From: Panulirus ornatus
Taxonomy: Eukaryota > Arthropoda > Malacostraca > Decapoda > Palinuridae
NCBI RefSeq assembly: GCF_036320965.1
Contig: NC_092281.1
Location: 6,567,892-6,631,891 of the forward strand
Reading direction: 5' to 3'
Length of the DNA stretch: 64,000 nucleotides
Position numbers and translations under genes: made by a program. The notes under the pieces are model-generated. The model was not told the DNA's origin. It was given only the letters and a program-made list of their open reading frames with translations, and did not search any database. Positions 1 through 52,936 of this stretch are shown here, piece after piece. The first letter of the stretch is position 1. Every line of letters begins with the position of its first letter.

Positions 1-1074
1 AACATTTTACCCCTCCACGATCCTATGGCTACTGGTCTGCTCCTCGCTCCTGGCTGGCTTCCACCTGATAGCCGACGTTGTTTTGATGCAGACGTAAAAC
101 AACTTGTAAATTATATCTAATAAAATATAACATACAAATAATTCGGAAAAAATAAAGGATTTCTTACTTTATACGTGCGTACATTATGTTAAGGCAAATA
201 TAAATAATATGTATTATGGAGACAAACAAGATATAAACATGCCAAAGAGAAAACGAGCTGTTGTTACGATAACTCGTATAGATTATGGTTGTCTCATGCC
301 TATACCAAAGGGACAGTTGGCTCTGCCAAAGGGGACATACTCATATGCGTCCCCTTCGTATTTAGAATGAGTATATAATGCTAAATCGATCTCATGTTCT
401 AATCTGCATGGGAACATTATACTTTTCAAATAAATGATGTATAACTTGGAATCATGAATCTAGCACATGAATTTTTCATGAAATTTGGCATTTTTATAAC
501 TATCATTTTACTTATAATCGCTCCTGACATTTAAGTATCATACTGAAAATTGAATGAGCAAATGGTTACTTAATTTGTTACACAGGCTTTGAGACGATCA
601 ATTGCAGGGGTCATTACAGTTATCAATGTAGTTAAAACCCAAGACCTTAAACACTCACTCCTCAATGGATATGCATTTTCAGAATAATTTGAAAACTTAC
701 ACTTTGTAGACATCTCTACAGGCTATTTTCATGCGGGCTCCTATTTTGAATAAAACTTCTGTCTCATATTCTGAATTTAAGATATCCTTGAAATACTTAT
801 TCCAATTAGATTAGTTGGGCACAGTAAATTAACTGTCTCACATCCAACACATACAAAGAGATGGAATAGCCAAGGTACATTTTTCAGTTTTGAAACTAAT
901 TCAATAACACTAGCAGTAAATAGTTCTTGGAAAGATGCAAAGATGGAACAAATAATTTTGTGAATGTGGATGGCATGCATCAGAAAATGTTTAATGAGCT
1001 ATCTAAAGATTAAATGAAACTGAAACTAGAGTATGCATCGCACCCTGAGTCATTGCACTTCGAATGTAAAAATT
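1..1074. other. AT-rich intergenic DNA, nothing recognised
   Basis: No conserved reading frame, RNA gene or clear repeat was recognised; the short ORFs here are of chance length. Confidence 0.5.
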
Positions 1075-1850
1075 GATAGATAAGGATCTAATAGATGGTT
1101 GAGGAGAGGGCAATTAAGAATATACCTGTAATTGGAAAATTGGCCTAAAATGAAATGCTGCAAATTGGATCGGATTCCAATTGAATTGCTTGAGGGGGTG
1201 ACTGTTGTTAATTGGCTAATTAGGATTTTGTGTATGGATGGCTCATGGTGAGGCATCTGAAGATAAGTGAAATGCCTGTATAGCACCATTATTCGAGTTA
1301 TTGAAGTACAAATTTGTGAAGTATACCTGTTTCATTGTGTGGGAGAATGGGGGATGAGAGGTTGGTGACATTTTTAGATTATTAGATTGGGGAGTAACAA
1401 TCTAGTTTCAGGAGTGGTAGGGGATGTGAGGATCAAGTGTTTGCTTTGAACTTGTGTGAAAGAAAAAATACTTTGAGAAAGATTTATGTGTGGAATTTTT
1501 GGATCTGGAGAAAGTACATGAAATGGTTGACAAGATTTTTTTTTGTAGAGGGTGTTACAAATATATGGTGTCTCAGGAAAGCTACTTAAAACATTGAGGA
1601 GTTTTCATCAAAAGATTAATGCATGTGGTTCCAGGTGAAGGTGGACTGCTCAGGGGTTCATGTTGTCACCATGGCAGTTTAATCTGTTTATGATAGTGGT
1701 GGTGACGATGGTGAATAGAAGGGGTCTGGAAGGAGAGGTAGGTCTGCAGTCTGGCAGTGGTGCAAGGGCTTGGAAGGTCAGTTAATATTTGTTGATGATG
1801 TGACATTGGTGGCAGATTAACGAGAAACTGCAGAAGTTAATTTTTTATTG
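1075..1850 (+). mobile_element. Old LINE-A reverse transcriptase relic
   Basis: A strongly diverged stretch following the order of the young LINE-A RT: GACTCATGGTGAGG-like sequence near 1240, a GTGTTTGC segment near 1436, a region matching the RQGCV/SPW motif near 1650, and a degenerate FADD region near 1795. It has many stops and indels. It ends where an oppositely oriented tail fragment begins. Confidence 0.75.
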
Positions 1851-1875
1851 ACTGAGATGACATGGGCAAATGAAG

Positions 1876-2185
1876 TCCTGGTAGTACCAGGAAAACGACA
1901 AAAAACCCACATTTGTTCACAGTCTCTAGCTGTCATGTGTAATGCACCGAGACAACAGCTCCTATCCACACCCAGGCCCCACAGACTTTTCCTTGGTTTA
2001 CCCCAGATGTTTCACATGCCCTGGTTCAGTCCATTGACAGCTCATCTACCCCAGTATATCACATCGTTCCAATTCACTCTATTCCTTGCATGCTTCTCTC
2101 TCTCTCTCTCTCTCTCTCTCCCCCCCCCCCCCCCGCATGTTCATGCCCGAATCACTCAAAATCTTTTTCACTCCATGAAGTATAA
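1876..2185 (-). mobile_element. LINE-A long-type 3' tail fragment, antisense
   Basis: Carries the tail landmarks in reverse: CTAGCTGTCATGTGTAATGC near 1926, CAGGCCCCACAGAC near 1973, TGGTTTACCCCAGA near 1993, then the last coding bases. It is interrupted by a (TC)n plus C-run at 2097-2134. Confidence 0.8.
2097..2134. repeat. (TC)n followed by poly(C)
   Basis: A pure CT dinucleotide run passing into about 16 C residues, inside an old LINE-A tail. Confidence 0.95.
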
Positions 2186-2320
2186 TGATGATGAATATAT
2201 TTGTTTTCCTTACATATTCGCCATCTCCCGTGTTAGTGAGGTAGCATTAAGAACAGGGGACTGAAAATATTCTCACTTGGCCCCTTCTTTGTTCTTTCTT
2301 TTGGAAAAAATAAATAAAAA
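2186..2320 (-). mobile_element. SINE-B 3' half, diverged
   Basis: In reverse, the SINE-B tail with GTTAGTGAGGTAGCATTAAG near 2230, then CTTTTGGAAAAAAT near 2298. The hairpin arms have drifted, with changes in both arms. Confidence 0.75.
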
Positions 2321-2337
2321 ATTTACACAAAACGTTT

Positions 2338-2717
2338 TGTGGGGCCTGGATGTGGAAAGGGAGTTGTGGTTTCGGTGCATTACACATGACAGATAGAGAT
2401 TGAGTGTGAACGAATGTGGCCTTTGTTGTCTTTTCCTAGCGCTACCTTGAGCGCACGTGCAGGGGGAGGGGGGTTGCTATTTCATGTGTGGCGGGGTGGC
2501 GACAAAATGTATGAAGGCAGTAAGTATGAATATGTACATGTGCGTTGGGCCATTCTTTCGTCTGTTTCTTTGCGCTACCTCGCTAACGCAGGAGACAGCA
2601 ACTAAGTATAATAAAGAAATAAATCTATACGTAAACACCCATACACGCACATATACACATCAACATATACACATATATATTTATATACATCCTCAAATAC
2701 AGACATATACATATATG
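2338..2717 (+). mobile_element. LINE-A long-type 3' tail, later split by another insertion
   Basis: Starts GGGGCCTGGATGTGG, contains the upstream CTACCT core near 2445, and the terminal core GCGCTACCTCGCTAACGC near 2570. It passes into a CATA-rich microsatellite, where the next LINE-A copy is inserted. Confidence 0.78.
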
Positions 2718-3819
2718 CGGCAGGGGTGTGTGATGTCTCCATGGTTGTTTAATTTGTTTATGGATGGGGTTGTAAGGGAGGTAAATGCAAGAGTCCTGGA
2801 AAGAGGGGCAAGTATGAAGTCTGTTGGGGATGAGAGAGCTTGGGAAGTGAGTCAGTTGTTGTTCGCTGATGATACAGCGCTGGTGGCTGATTCATGTGAG
2901 AAACTGCAGAAGCTGGTGACTGAGTTTGGTAAAGTGTGTGGAAGAAGAAAGTTGAGAGTAAATGTGAATAAGAGCAAGGTTATTAGGTACAGTAGGGGTG
3001 AGGGTCAAGTCAATTGGGAGGTGAGTTTGAATGGAGAAAAACTGGAGGAAGTGAAGTGTTTTAGATATCTGGGAGTGGATCTGTCAGCGGATGGAACCAT
3101 GGAAGCGGAAGTGGATCATAGGGTGGGGGAGGGGGCGAAAATTTTGGGAGCCTTGAAAAATGTGTGGAAGTCGAGAACACTATCTCGGAAAGCAAAAATG
3201 GGTATGTTTGAGGGAATAGTGGTTCCAACAATGTTGTATGGTTGCGAGGCGTGGGCTATGGATAGAGATGTGCGCAGGAGGATGGATGTGCTGGAAATGA
3301 GATGTTTGAGGACAATGTGTGGTGTGAGGTGGTTTGATCGAGTAAGTAACGTAAGGGTAAGAGAGATGTGTGGAAATAAAAAGAGCGTGGTTGAGAGAGC
3401 AGAAGAGGGTGTTTTGAAATGGTTTGGGCACATGGAGAGAATGAGTGAGGAGAGATTGACCAAGAGGATATATGTGTCGGAGGTGGAGGGAACAAGGAGA
3501 AGAGGGAGACCAAATTGGAGGTGGAAAGATGGAGTGAAAAAGATTTTGTGTGATCGGGGCCTGAACATGCAGGAGGGTGAAAGGAGGGCAAGAAATAGAG
3601 TGAATTGGAGTCATGTGGTATACAGGGGTTGACGTGCTGTCAGTGGATTGAAGCAAGGCATGTGAAGCGTCTGGGGTAAACCATGGAAAGCTGTGTAGGT
3701 ATGTATATTTGCGTGTGTGGACGTGTGTATGTACATGTGTATGGGGGGGGGGGGGGTTGGGCCATTTCTTTCGTCTGTTTCCTTGCGCTACCTCGCAAAC
3801 GCGGGAGACGGCGACAAAG

Positions 3820-3850
<31 letters not shown>
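2718..3850 (+). mobile_element. LINE-A copy, short-tail type, 5'-truncated within RT
   Basis: RTE-like reverse transcriptase from the GCVMSPW motif onward: FADDTALVADS at about 2860-2890, the conserved C-terminal domain with KWFGHMERMSEE and RGRPNWRWKDGV, stop at 3633. The 3' UTR holds CTGTCAGTGGATTG and the terminal hairpin TTGCGCTACCTCGCAA at 3782-3797, then about 30 A. Diagnostic residues are ILCDR and NWS, so it is the short-tail subfamily. The frame is open throughout. The 5' junction is in a CATATA tract and ACATATAT-like sequence occurs at both ends, but it is too simple to prove a duplication. Confidence 0.93.
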
Positions 3851-3879
3851 CATATATACACACTTGTAAATATTCATGC

Positions 3880-4022
3880 TTGCCTTCATCCATTCTTTGC
3901 GCTACCCCTCCCCACAAGAAGCAGCATCGCTACCCCCACATTTGTTCACACTCGGTCTCTAGCTGTCATGTGTAATGCACCAAAACCACAGTTCCCTATC
4001 CACATCCAGGCCCCACAGACCT
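3880..4022 (-). mobile_element. LINE-A tail relic, antisense
   Basis: Reverse-oriented tail with GCTGTCATGTGTAATGCACC at 3962-3981 and CATCCAGGCCCCACAGACC near 4004. It may be older host sequence for the copy at 2718-3850. Confidence 0.7.
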
Positions 4023-4090
4023 TATACAAAATGCCTGGGACCAGAAGTGTTTCGAATTTAGGAATATTTGCATATACTTAATGAGTTATG
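4023..4090 (+). mobile_element. Tigger-type nonautonomous DNA transposon end (MER2-like)
   Basis: About 65 bp containing GGGACCAGAAGTGTTTCGAA and AATATTTGCATATACTTAAT. From memory this closely follows the terminal region of vertebrate MER2/Tigger-like elements. Only one end is visible. No search was run. Confidence 0.5.
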
Positions 4091-7000
4091 GAAAACAGGA
4101 TGGTATGGAAACAAATGGTTAGAGCTGAAACATACCTCATTTCAAACATTCAACGGCCTTCCTCAGTAGATCCTGATTCTAGCATTTGTTGGGGCCATAT
4201 TTCCCAGCAAGTGATGATTACCCAGTCAGAAGCCTTGGCATGTCGCTTTCTTATTGGAACGTTGTTCTGTTATCTCCACTCATTCACTGCCATCTCTGTT
4301 GCCCGACATGACCAACAGATGAACCCAGGCCTTGTATCAATGTTGCCTTAGATAGCAATAGAAGCCGATTCTAATGTCTTTCTTATTTGTCTACTTAGGC
4401 CTTTATGCCATATTCTTGCCTTGTCTTACTACACAGATTTGCAGCAAGGACTCATCTAAAATTAGGTATTTTCCTTCAAAATGACAGTAAATTTCTGCCA
4501 TAGGTAAAGTCTGGTAGGTTTCCATTATTGTTTTTTCTAGTGGTGTTTCATTTGCTTTTAACCCCACATATTCCTCAATCATCATTTATAAAGTAAAAAT
4601 AATATGTTTAACGAAGCTCTTCTGGTCTAAATACTTTCTACTACAAGAGTCCATAGATATGGATTTCATTCCAATATTTATCTTTCTCCCTTGCAAAACC
4701 TGACTCTCAAATTCAACTTTTCCTTTACCATTCTAATTGATATTCACTTCCAAATACCTATTCCTAAACTTCGACAAAAGTTCTTAAACCTTCTGACTAA
4801 AAGGGCACTGTGACAGCTCATTTCTTTCAAAAACTAGGCTCATTCACAACTTCCAGTTCTTAACCCTTCTGACTATTAGGGCAAGATGACAGCTCATATC
4901 TTTCAAAAACTAGAACAATTCTGCTTGCACTCAATTTTTGTTCCTCCTCCCACACCCACACAATTAAAGCAAAGTAGAGTATCACAATGTAGAGTATTCA
5001 CAGCAACAGTGTCAACTTCCACAAGATATATGAACTCGTATTGTCCCACTTCACTCGCATCTCATGTAATGCCGACATCCAAGTAAACAATAATCATGAT
5101 GACAACACACAGCCAATCATCTATGCCATCCTATACTCCCATTGTAAAGTTATTAACAGCATTCAGAAGTCTTCTATGTACCCTGTAGTCATCACTTTCC
5201 AAGGAACTCTCCAATTTTCATTATATGCCGTTTCTTAATTCATGCATACCTATTTCTTCAATAGAACTTTTTCCATTATCTATCCAGGAATAAAAGTCTG
5301 GACTACACACCCTCTTCCATTTCCAAGTCCAGTGTTCTTCATCTAAACTGGATTTACTTATCTTTTTAAACAGAGAGAGTACAAAACACCACAATACCTT
5401 GTGATTCCTCATTTCTAACACTTTTCCTGTATAGGTGTCCAGTCTAGAATCTGCTCACTTGTTATCAAAGATCCCCTAGGCCAAAGACTGGCATGGGCCT
5501 ACAGTTACTTGCTGCTCATCCCTTCATATAATACCATATTGGGTGAGTGGTTGTGACTTTGACACAGTAATTTTTATGCTTCATTATGGATTATTTTGTG
5601 TACTTCATAAAGTGTCCTAGGAGTATAGTCTGCATACTACAAGAAACTTTTACATCTTTCACCTTAAAAGATGTGTTCATTTCTTTATTTTAAGGATTGT
5701 TTCTGCTGTACTACTGGTAGTAACCACATGGAACTAAAAAAACTTGATACATCGTCTAATCTCCTTGATATTACACTTCTTAGGATATAACAGGAAGTCT
5801 TTATTATAAAGGACCTTGAAGGTCAAAATTTTTGACTACTGGAATGAGCTAGAAGTAAATTTTAAGTATAAAATTTTCTGACATACAAATATTATAAACC
5901 TATATGTCATCATCACCATTATATATCTTTTCCCAGCTCTGAGGGATGGATAAAGTTCAGAGTCATCAAGTATCACACCCATATCCTCCATTCATACCCA
6001 ATGTGCTGATTGAAATCTGGACTTCTGTACTTACAAGTATCAGGCAGATGTTATCTCCCACAAATTTCTGACATCAGAATTAGTGTGAAACAAGTCTTCT
6101 GGTCTATGGAATTTTCTATGATATTATCATAAAACTGCACGTGAAAGCAATAATTTCAAGCAAGAGGATTCACAGCACTATAGTGCATATGCTAAAAATA
6201 TATCAACAGTGCCTTATGAATTGTATATGCAATTCATCATCTTTTCTACTGAACTAATATTACTGGTAAAATCATCATCAGTAACCCACTGGAATGTAAT
6301 GATCACCTCTATACTTCAACCATTTCTTGTTAACAAGTGGTCCATGCAGAATCATGCAAAATTCTTAAAACATTATGCCTTTCGACACGTGAACCCTTCA
6401 CATTTCAACACTGTGTCCGAGTGTATAGCAGAGATGATACATACAAAATGTCTGATTGAATTCTGAACATTTTAAAAATTTTTATGGTAAACAGAAATTC
6501 ATCTACATTTTCACACAGCAAACTTACCCTTCCAAAATATTCTGAGAAATGATAATGATCTTTTCCTCAAAACAGATCATGTGGGAATAATACACTATAA
6601 TGCATTTATATTACACTAACTCTTATGTACAATGATGTTTTTATTTAAAAATAGTATTCTATCTATCACAACGACCATATCCATTTACATGGGTTGGATG
6701 AAATGTATACAGTAAAAGTACCTTTTAGGGTGAATCAGATTTGCAGAAGTAGGGTCCCACACCCCTAGTCAGCAAACTGGCAAAGAGCATGGTTGCCCAA
6801 CTCTCTGGGGTACACTCCTTACCTTGGTACACTTACATATTGGCCTTTCAATCTAAAATTCTTTGATCATATTTCCAGTCGACAGAAAGATTTTATGCAA
6901 TATATGGCTTCCCTTTAATAAGCAATCTAATCCAAATTGCAAAACAAAATCATAGTCCAATGCACAAGGTTAAAACCAACCATAAAGAAGCTAATTTTTG

Positions 7001-8800
7001 TTTGGATATGGACACTAAACATGCAAAGTAAATATGTCTTGAGACAAAGATTTTACATGAGAATAAATATTTTTCATTGTATAAATCCAACCCAGTTTTC
7101 AAGTTAAAACACAGTAAAAGACATTCATTCTGATGTTAATGAGGGTATCTAGTATTCTCAAACAAGGAAACAGCAACAAACAGAGTAGCCTCTTTGACAT
7201 TCATTTAATGGAATAAATACATAACTCTTTTGAAACCTGTTTATATGTCCAATGGTAGCGAGTGTACAAAGGAGTCTGGCAGGAGAGACCAGATAACAAA
7301 GAATATTCAAGGAAAAGAGAGCATGATCAAGAACATGATGATGTAAGATGGCAGGCAGATGGATTCACCGACACCCTAGTCCCATCCCAAAACCCTTTTA
7401 ATTTGCATACAGCCATCTCCTTAACCTCCAAGTCTCAACAGATGTTTGCATTTAAATGCCATCAGTGAATTTAACACTAAAAAATTACTCCCTGGGATTT
7501 ACAAAAGTTTATATAAATTAATCTATATCTTTCTCAGGTAGGAACATTATGTATTTTATACCAAAAAAAAAACCCACTAGTTTTGATGCTAGGTGCCATA
7601 CCTGGTCTAATGTTGAAGTATTACCAGATGCAGCAACTACAGGCATCTACAATCTAGTGCATCATGATGGTTCTTCCACAAGGATTCTAGTTTGTGACGG
7701 ATTCTTCATACTTGGAGTCTTGGAAGAAACTGTATACAAATAATACTCAGGCACATTAATACATAGGTGGCAAATTTCTCCTCCTGTGCTTTGTCATTTT
7801 GCTGACCACAACAATATGGCCTATTACTGAAAACTGCATTCACAAAATTCCTTAATAATACCAGAGGTGTAACCAGTACAAATTTCATGTGGGACCCAAG
7901 CATAGTGTTAAGACCCTCATTAAAATGAGACAAACAACCTTTCCCATTTTTTGATTTCCCTTGGAAATGCTTATAAAAGTAATGATTTTTTCATCATAAT
8001 TTTCAAACTGATTAAAAATAGGTTTATTATTAAAATATGGTTTATTATTAATACAACTAAATAACTATAAAAATTCATATGCCTGGGTCAGTTTGGAAGG
8101 ACTAATAACACTGCTGCATACAAAATTCATAACAAAGTCACTAACCACCTAATCTCTCAATAATAAGCTTCTATATACCATGTAGAATGCTATTTGTGTA
8201 AAAAAAAAAAATGTTTGCATCTACTTTTCAGTGTTATAATTTAGTAATGATATTTGTAAGTTAAAGATAACACTAACAAGGATGGCTATCACAAGTGCAT
8301 TACTTTACTACCACCTATGAATTAATACCTCTGCCTGCAAGGAAGAGAAATCTTTTAACAAAAGTGAGCAACAGAAGTCCTCTCCATCCAGAAATTACAC
8401 AAGTAGAAGAGAATGAAGGTTAAGAGGATAACAAAATTTCAAGATGAAACAATTGCATCGTTTATGAACTGGTAATAGCTCAGCGTTGACCACACACGCA
8501 AGTTTGGCTGCGCTGGGACCAAGCAAATAAGCAGGTCATCACTCTTACATTATTTTTTGTTTTCACTTCCAACTGGTTTCTCAGCCATAATCACCTCCAG
8601 GCCAACGAATCACATCTAGATACTTTTAAGTCTGGCATCTAGTTTTATAATACGGGGAGACCCTTTTGACACTCTTATTAACCACTGATATCACTGTTTT
8701 TCTGGTTGTCACTATCAACTGTTCTGAATGTTTCCACTGGCAACAATGGCTAAGAGAAGCAGCTAAGAGCAACCTGCAACACAATTTCCTGGTGAATTGA
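4091..8800. other. AT-rich sequence downstream of Cul3, nothing recognised
   Basis: No coding exon, RNA gene or named repeat could be supported. ORFs of 60-90 codons here lack any recognisable motif. The part nearest 8800-9059 is probably Cul3 3' UTR. Confidence 0.5.
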
Positions 8801-9059
8801 GTTTTTTATTCCAGGTTTACTCTTGGTACTTGTGGCAACATCAGAATCTACAGCCGTACATTTGCCGTTCCCAGCAAGTTAAACTGAGGGTGAAGTGAGC
8901 ATCTGCTGAGAGAGCAAAGGACTGAGGAGAGCAGAGTTGGATTGGGTTGATCCTTGGGCTCAAGTAATCCTTTCCCTCACCCAATATGGATGTACGACTG
9001 TATCTCTTACAAAGGAAGGTTTCACAGCCTTGGCTATGCTCCAGTATATAACATACTCT

Positions 9060-50729
<41,670 letters not shown>

Positions 50730-51233
50730 ATTAACGATTTTTAGTTTACTCAATTTTCAAACACACTATATCCTTGACACTTCCTTCCCGAAATTCTTGG
50801 GTGTTCATCAAAACATCATTCTTTAATGGCCTATTATCAAAATATACAGCATTATTATTATTAATCACATATTCCTTTTATCTAACACAGAACTAAGGTT
50901 CAAAGTAAGGGTTGAGTCATCGTGATAAAATCACAGGTTATGAGACATTAATGGAGTTTCCTTCACTAGAGCTGTCTACGGCAACGAACAATGGTCGGCC
51001 ATGATTGTTGATAGACTACTTTCACATTGCGCCCAGAAAACTAGTACGATAGTTGCTATTTTTCTCACTTAGGGAGGCTTATATATGTACAAAATTAGTT
51101 TCTAATAATTCATATTTTAATATTTGCTATTTTCACTTCAGTTATTTAAAGAAACTTTGCTTCAGTGGAAAAATTCAAACAGCGGAGTGATATGTTAAGC
51201 AGCTGCTGGTGTGTGTGACGTCACGACGTAAAC
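50730..51233. promoter_or_regulatory. Bidirectional Cul3/PCCB promoter region
   Basis: The two start codons are divergent and 504 bp apart with no repeat between them, so both 5' UTRs and core promoters must lie here unless unseen upstream exons exist. A perfect palindromic cAMP response element, TGACGTCA, is at 51216-51223, just 10 bp before the PCCB ATG. A second imperfect palindrome occupies 50982-51010, with arms containing ATGG and CCAT. Transcription start sites cannot be placed from sequence alone. Confidence 0.7.
51216..51223. promoter_or_regulatory. CRE palindrome TGACGTCA
   Basis: An exact match to the full CREB/ATF consensus, within the presumed 5' UTR or core promoter of PCCB. 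Functional occupancy is inferred. Confidence 0.55.
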
Positions 51234-51431
51234 ATGGCGATTTCCATGTTCAGGGCATCAGCCGGGATACTCAAAAATCATGGAATCCTGGCTTATGGAG
51301 GACATAACGCACTTTTATTACGCCAGTGCTCCATCGCACACACAATTAAGGTTAGGGATAATATAAAGAAAAAGCGCAGCGAGGCTTTAGTTGGCGGTGG
51401 ACAAAAGAGGATTGATGCTCAACATAAAAAG
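51234..51431 (+). CDS. PCCB: Propionyl-CoA carboxylase beta chain, coding exon 1 (partial gene)
   Basis: 66 codons ending IDAQHKK at a GTATTA donor, phase 0. Known role: the beta subunit carries the carboxyltransferase step of mitochondrial propionyl-CoA to methylmalonyl-CoA conversion, used in odd-chain fatty acid and branched amino acid breakdown. Evidence: residues 40-66, with SEALVGGGQKRIDAQHKK, match the start of the mature PCCB chain, where human has TALLGGGQRRIDAQHKR. Residues 1-38 are rich in Arg, Ser, Ala and His with no acidic residues, as expected for a mitochondrial presequence. The next exon (expected to start GKLTARERI) was not found before 64000, so intron 1 probably runs past the window. 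Methylcrotonoyl-CoA carboxylase beta is the main alternative but fits this motif less well. Confidence 0.88.
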
Positions 51432-52209
51432 GTATTATAAGCTTTATTGCAGTATAAGTCAACACACGATTCATACTATTACCATAAAAACATTCCACTG
51501 AAACAGAAGTTTAATGTATACTGTATTTTTACTTTTGACATTGTACGGGTAGTCAAACAAATTGATGTATGGTTGGCGGTGGTTATTTTGCCGACTAGTG
51601 GGCATTTAGTGGGTTAGATAATGTTTCGTCGACTATTAGTTACGTGAGGGCTGCATGATATATGAGAATCTAATAGCGATCCGCATCGCTGTTATCTGTG
51701 GATATCGCATGACATTGTTAAAGTATGTGCCAGTTAGGTTTGCTACTTAAATAACACTGATCAAGTTAGGTTTGCCACTTAAATAACTGATAGAGATTAT
51801 GACTGGATGCTTTATGGTCAATGAAAGTGATTTAGACAAAGGGAGCATGATTTTTTCTACACTTTTTTTCTGTGGAAAGTGATATGAAGAAAAGGATTAG
51901 ACAAATTAAGTATTAGTAAATTCCAAGTCACATATATATGTGCATTTTCGAATTCTGAGAATAAGTGTTGTCCATCTGTGGTACTTCTAAGACTTTGATA
52001 TTGGTTAGGTCTATTCTGGTCTCTGCATTAGTTCTGTAGTTGTAAAGAATTTCTTGTTTGCACCAAAACTTTACCAATCACTTTTCAACTGACATCACTG
52101 ATTTAGCAGGAATGCAGTAGGAGGCAAACTTCCTTAAATGAATTACTTTATAGCAGAATGCATATATTCAGATATTTAATGTTGACTGATATCAGTTGGA
52201 TATAAGAGT
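51432..52209. other. PCCB intron 1 start, nothing recognised
   Basis: AT-rich. A short direct repeat around CAGTTAGGTTTGC(C/T)ACTTAAATAA occurs twice near 51730 and 51765. No exon was found. Confidence 0.45.
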
Positions 52210-52936
52210 GGAAATTTAGATGCAAAAAGTAAGGGGAGTTGTTGATTTAAAGGATCAATTGAAAGGGAGAAAGAGTCTTTTTGAAGAGCTGATGAATGTG
52301 GCAGAAGGTGAGGCAGTAGTTGTATGCATGGGAGTGGAGGATGGAAGGGAATGAATGCAAGTGCATGGGCCTATAGCAAGAAGGGAGGTAAAAAGCACAA
52401 TAATTAGGTTGAAGGTAGGAAAGGTATCTGGAGTGGATAGGATTACCGTTGAAATCTTGAAGTATGGAGGAGAAAGTGTCATAGAGGAGGTACATTTGAT
52501 ATTTAAGTTTGCTTGGAGGCAGAAGGGTGTGCCTGAGGAGGACATGAAAGTTGTCAGTCTCTTGATTCAGAGGAAAGGTGGTGATGATGTATGTGGCAAT
52601 TATAGGGAAGTAAGTCTTAAGTATACCAAAAAAAGTGTATACTAGAGTGTTGATTGATAGAGTGATGGAAGTGAGTGGATGTAGAATAAGTGAGGATCAA
52701 GGAGGATTTATGAAAGGTAAGGGATATGCGGATCAGACTTTGCAGTGAGGGTGATGTGTAACAGGCTTGAGTGAAATGCTGTATGGGATGCATTAAGGAT
52801 ATGTGATTAGGGGAACAACTGTTGGATGGTGTAAAAGTCTTCTGTAGTGGAGCAAATGCATGTGTAAAAGTAGTCAGAGAGTGTACTGAAACTTTCAGTA
52901 TACATGTGGATGTGAGGCAGGGCTTTGTGTTGTCAT
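52210..52936 (+). mobile_element. RTE-family C relic, distinct from LINE-A
   Basis: A broken RT frame: VGKVSGVDRITVEILKYGG near 52410, WRQKGVPEEDMKVVSLLIQR near 52515, NYREVSL near 52600, EDQGGFMKGKGYADQT near 52690 and VRQGFVLS near 52912. The motif order is that of LINE-A but the wording differs strongly, so it is a separate RTE lineage. The antisense LINE-A chain is inserted at its RQGxxLS motif. Confidence 0.8.

Noticed and set aside
1848..2264. 138-codon plus ORF with a Ser-Leu run
   Set aside because: It crosses antisense LINE-A tail, a TC microsatellite and a SINE-B relic; the Ser-Leu run is just (TC)n.
3640..3861. ORFs with Phe runs such as MYICFFFFFF
   Set aside because: Translation of LINE-A poly(A) tails read from the opposite strand.
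7262..7468. 68-codon ORF rich in charged residues
   Set aside because: No motif, no splice context and no similarity recognised; its length is within chance for this composition.
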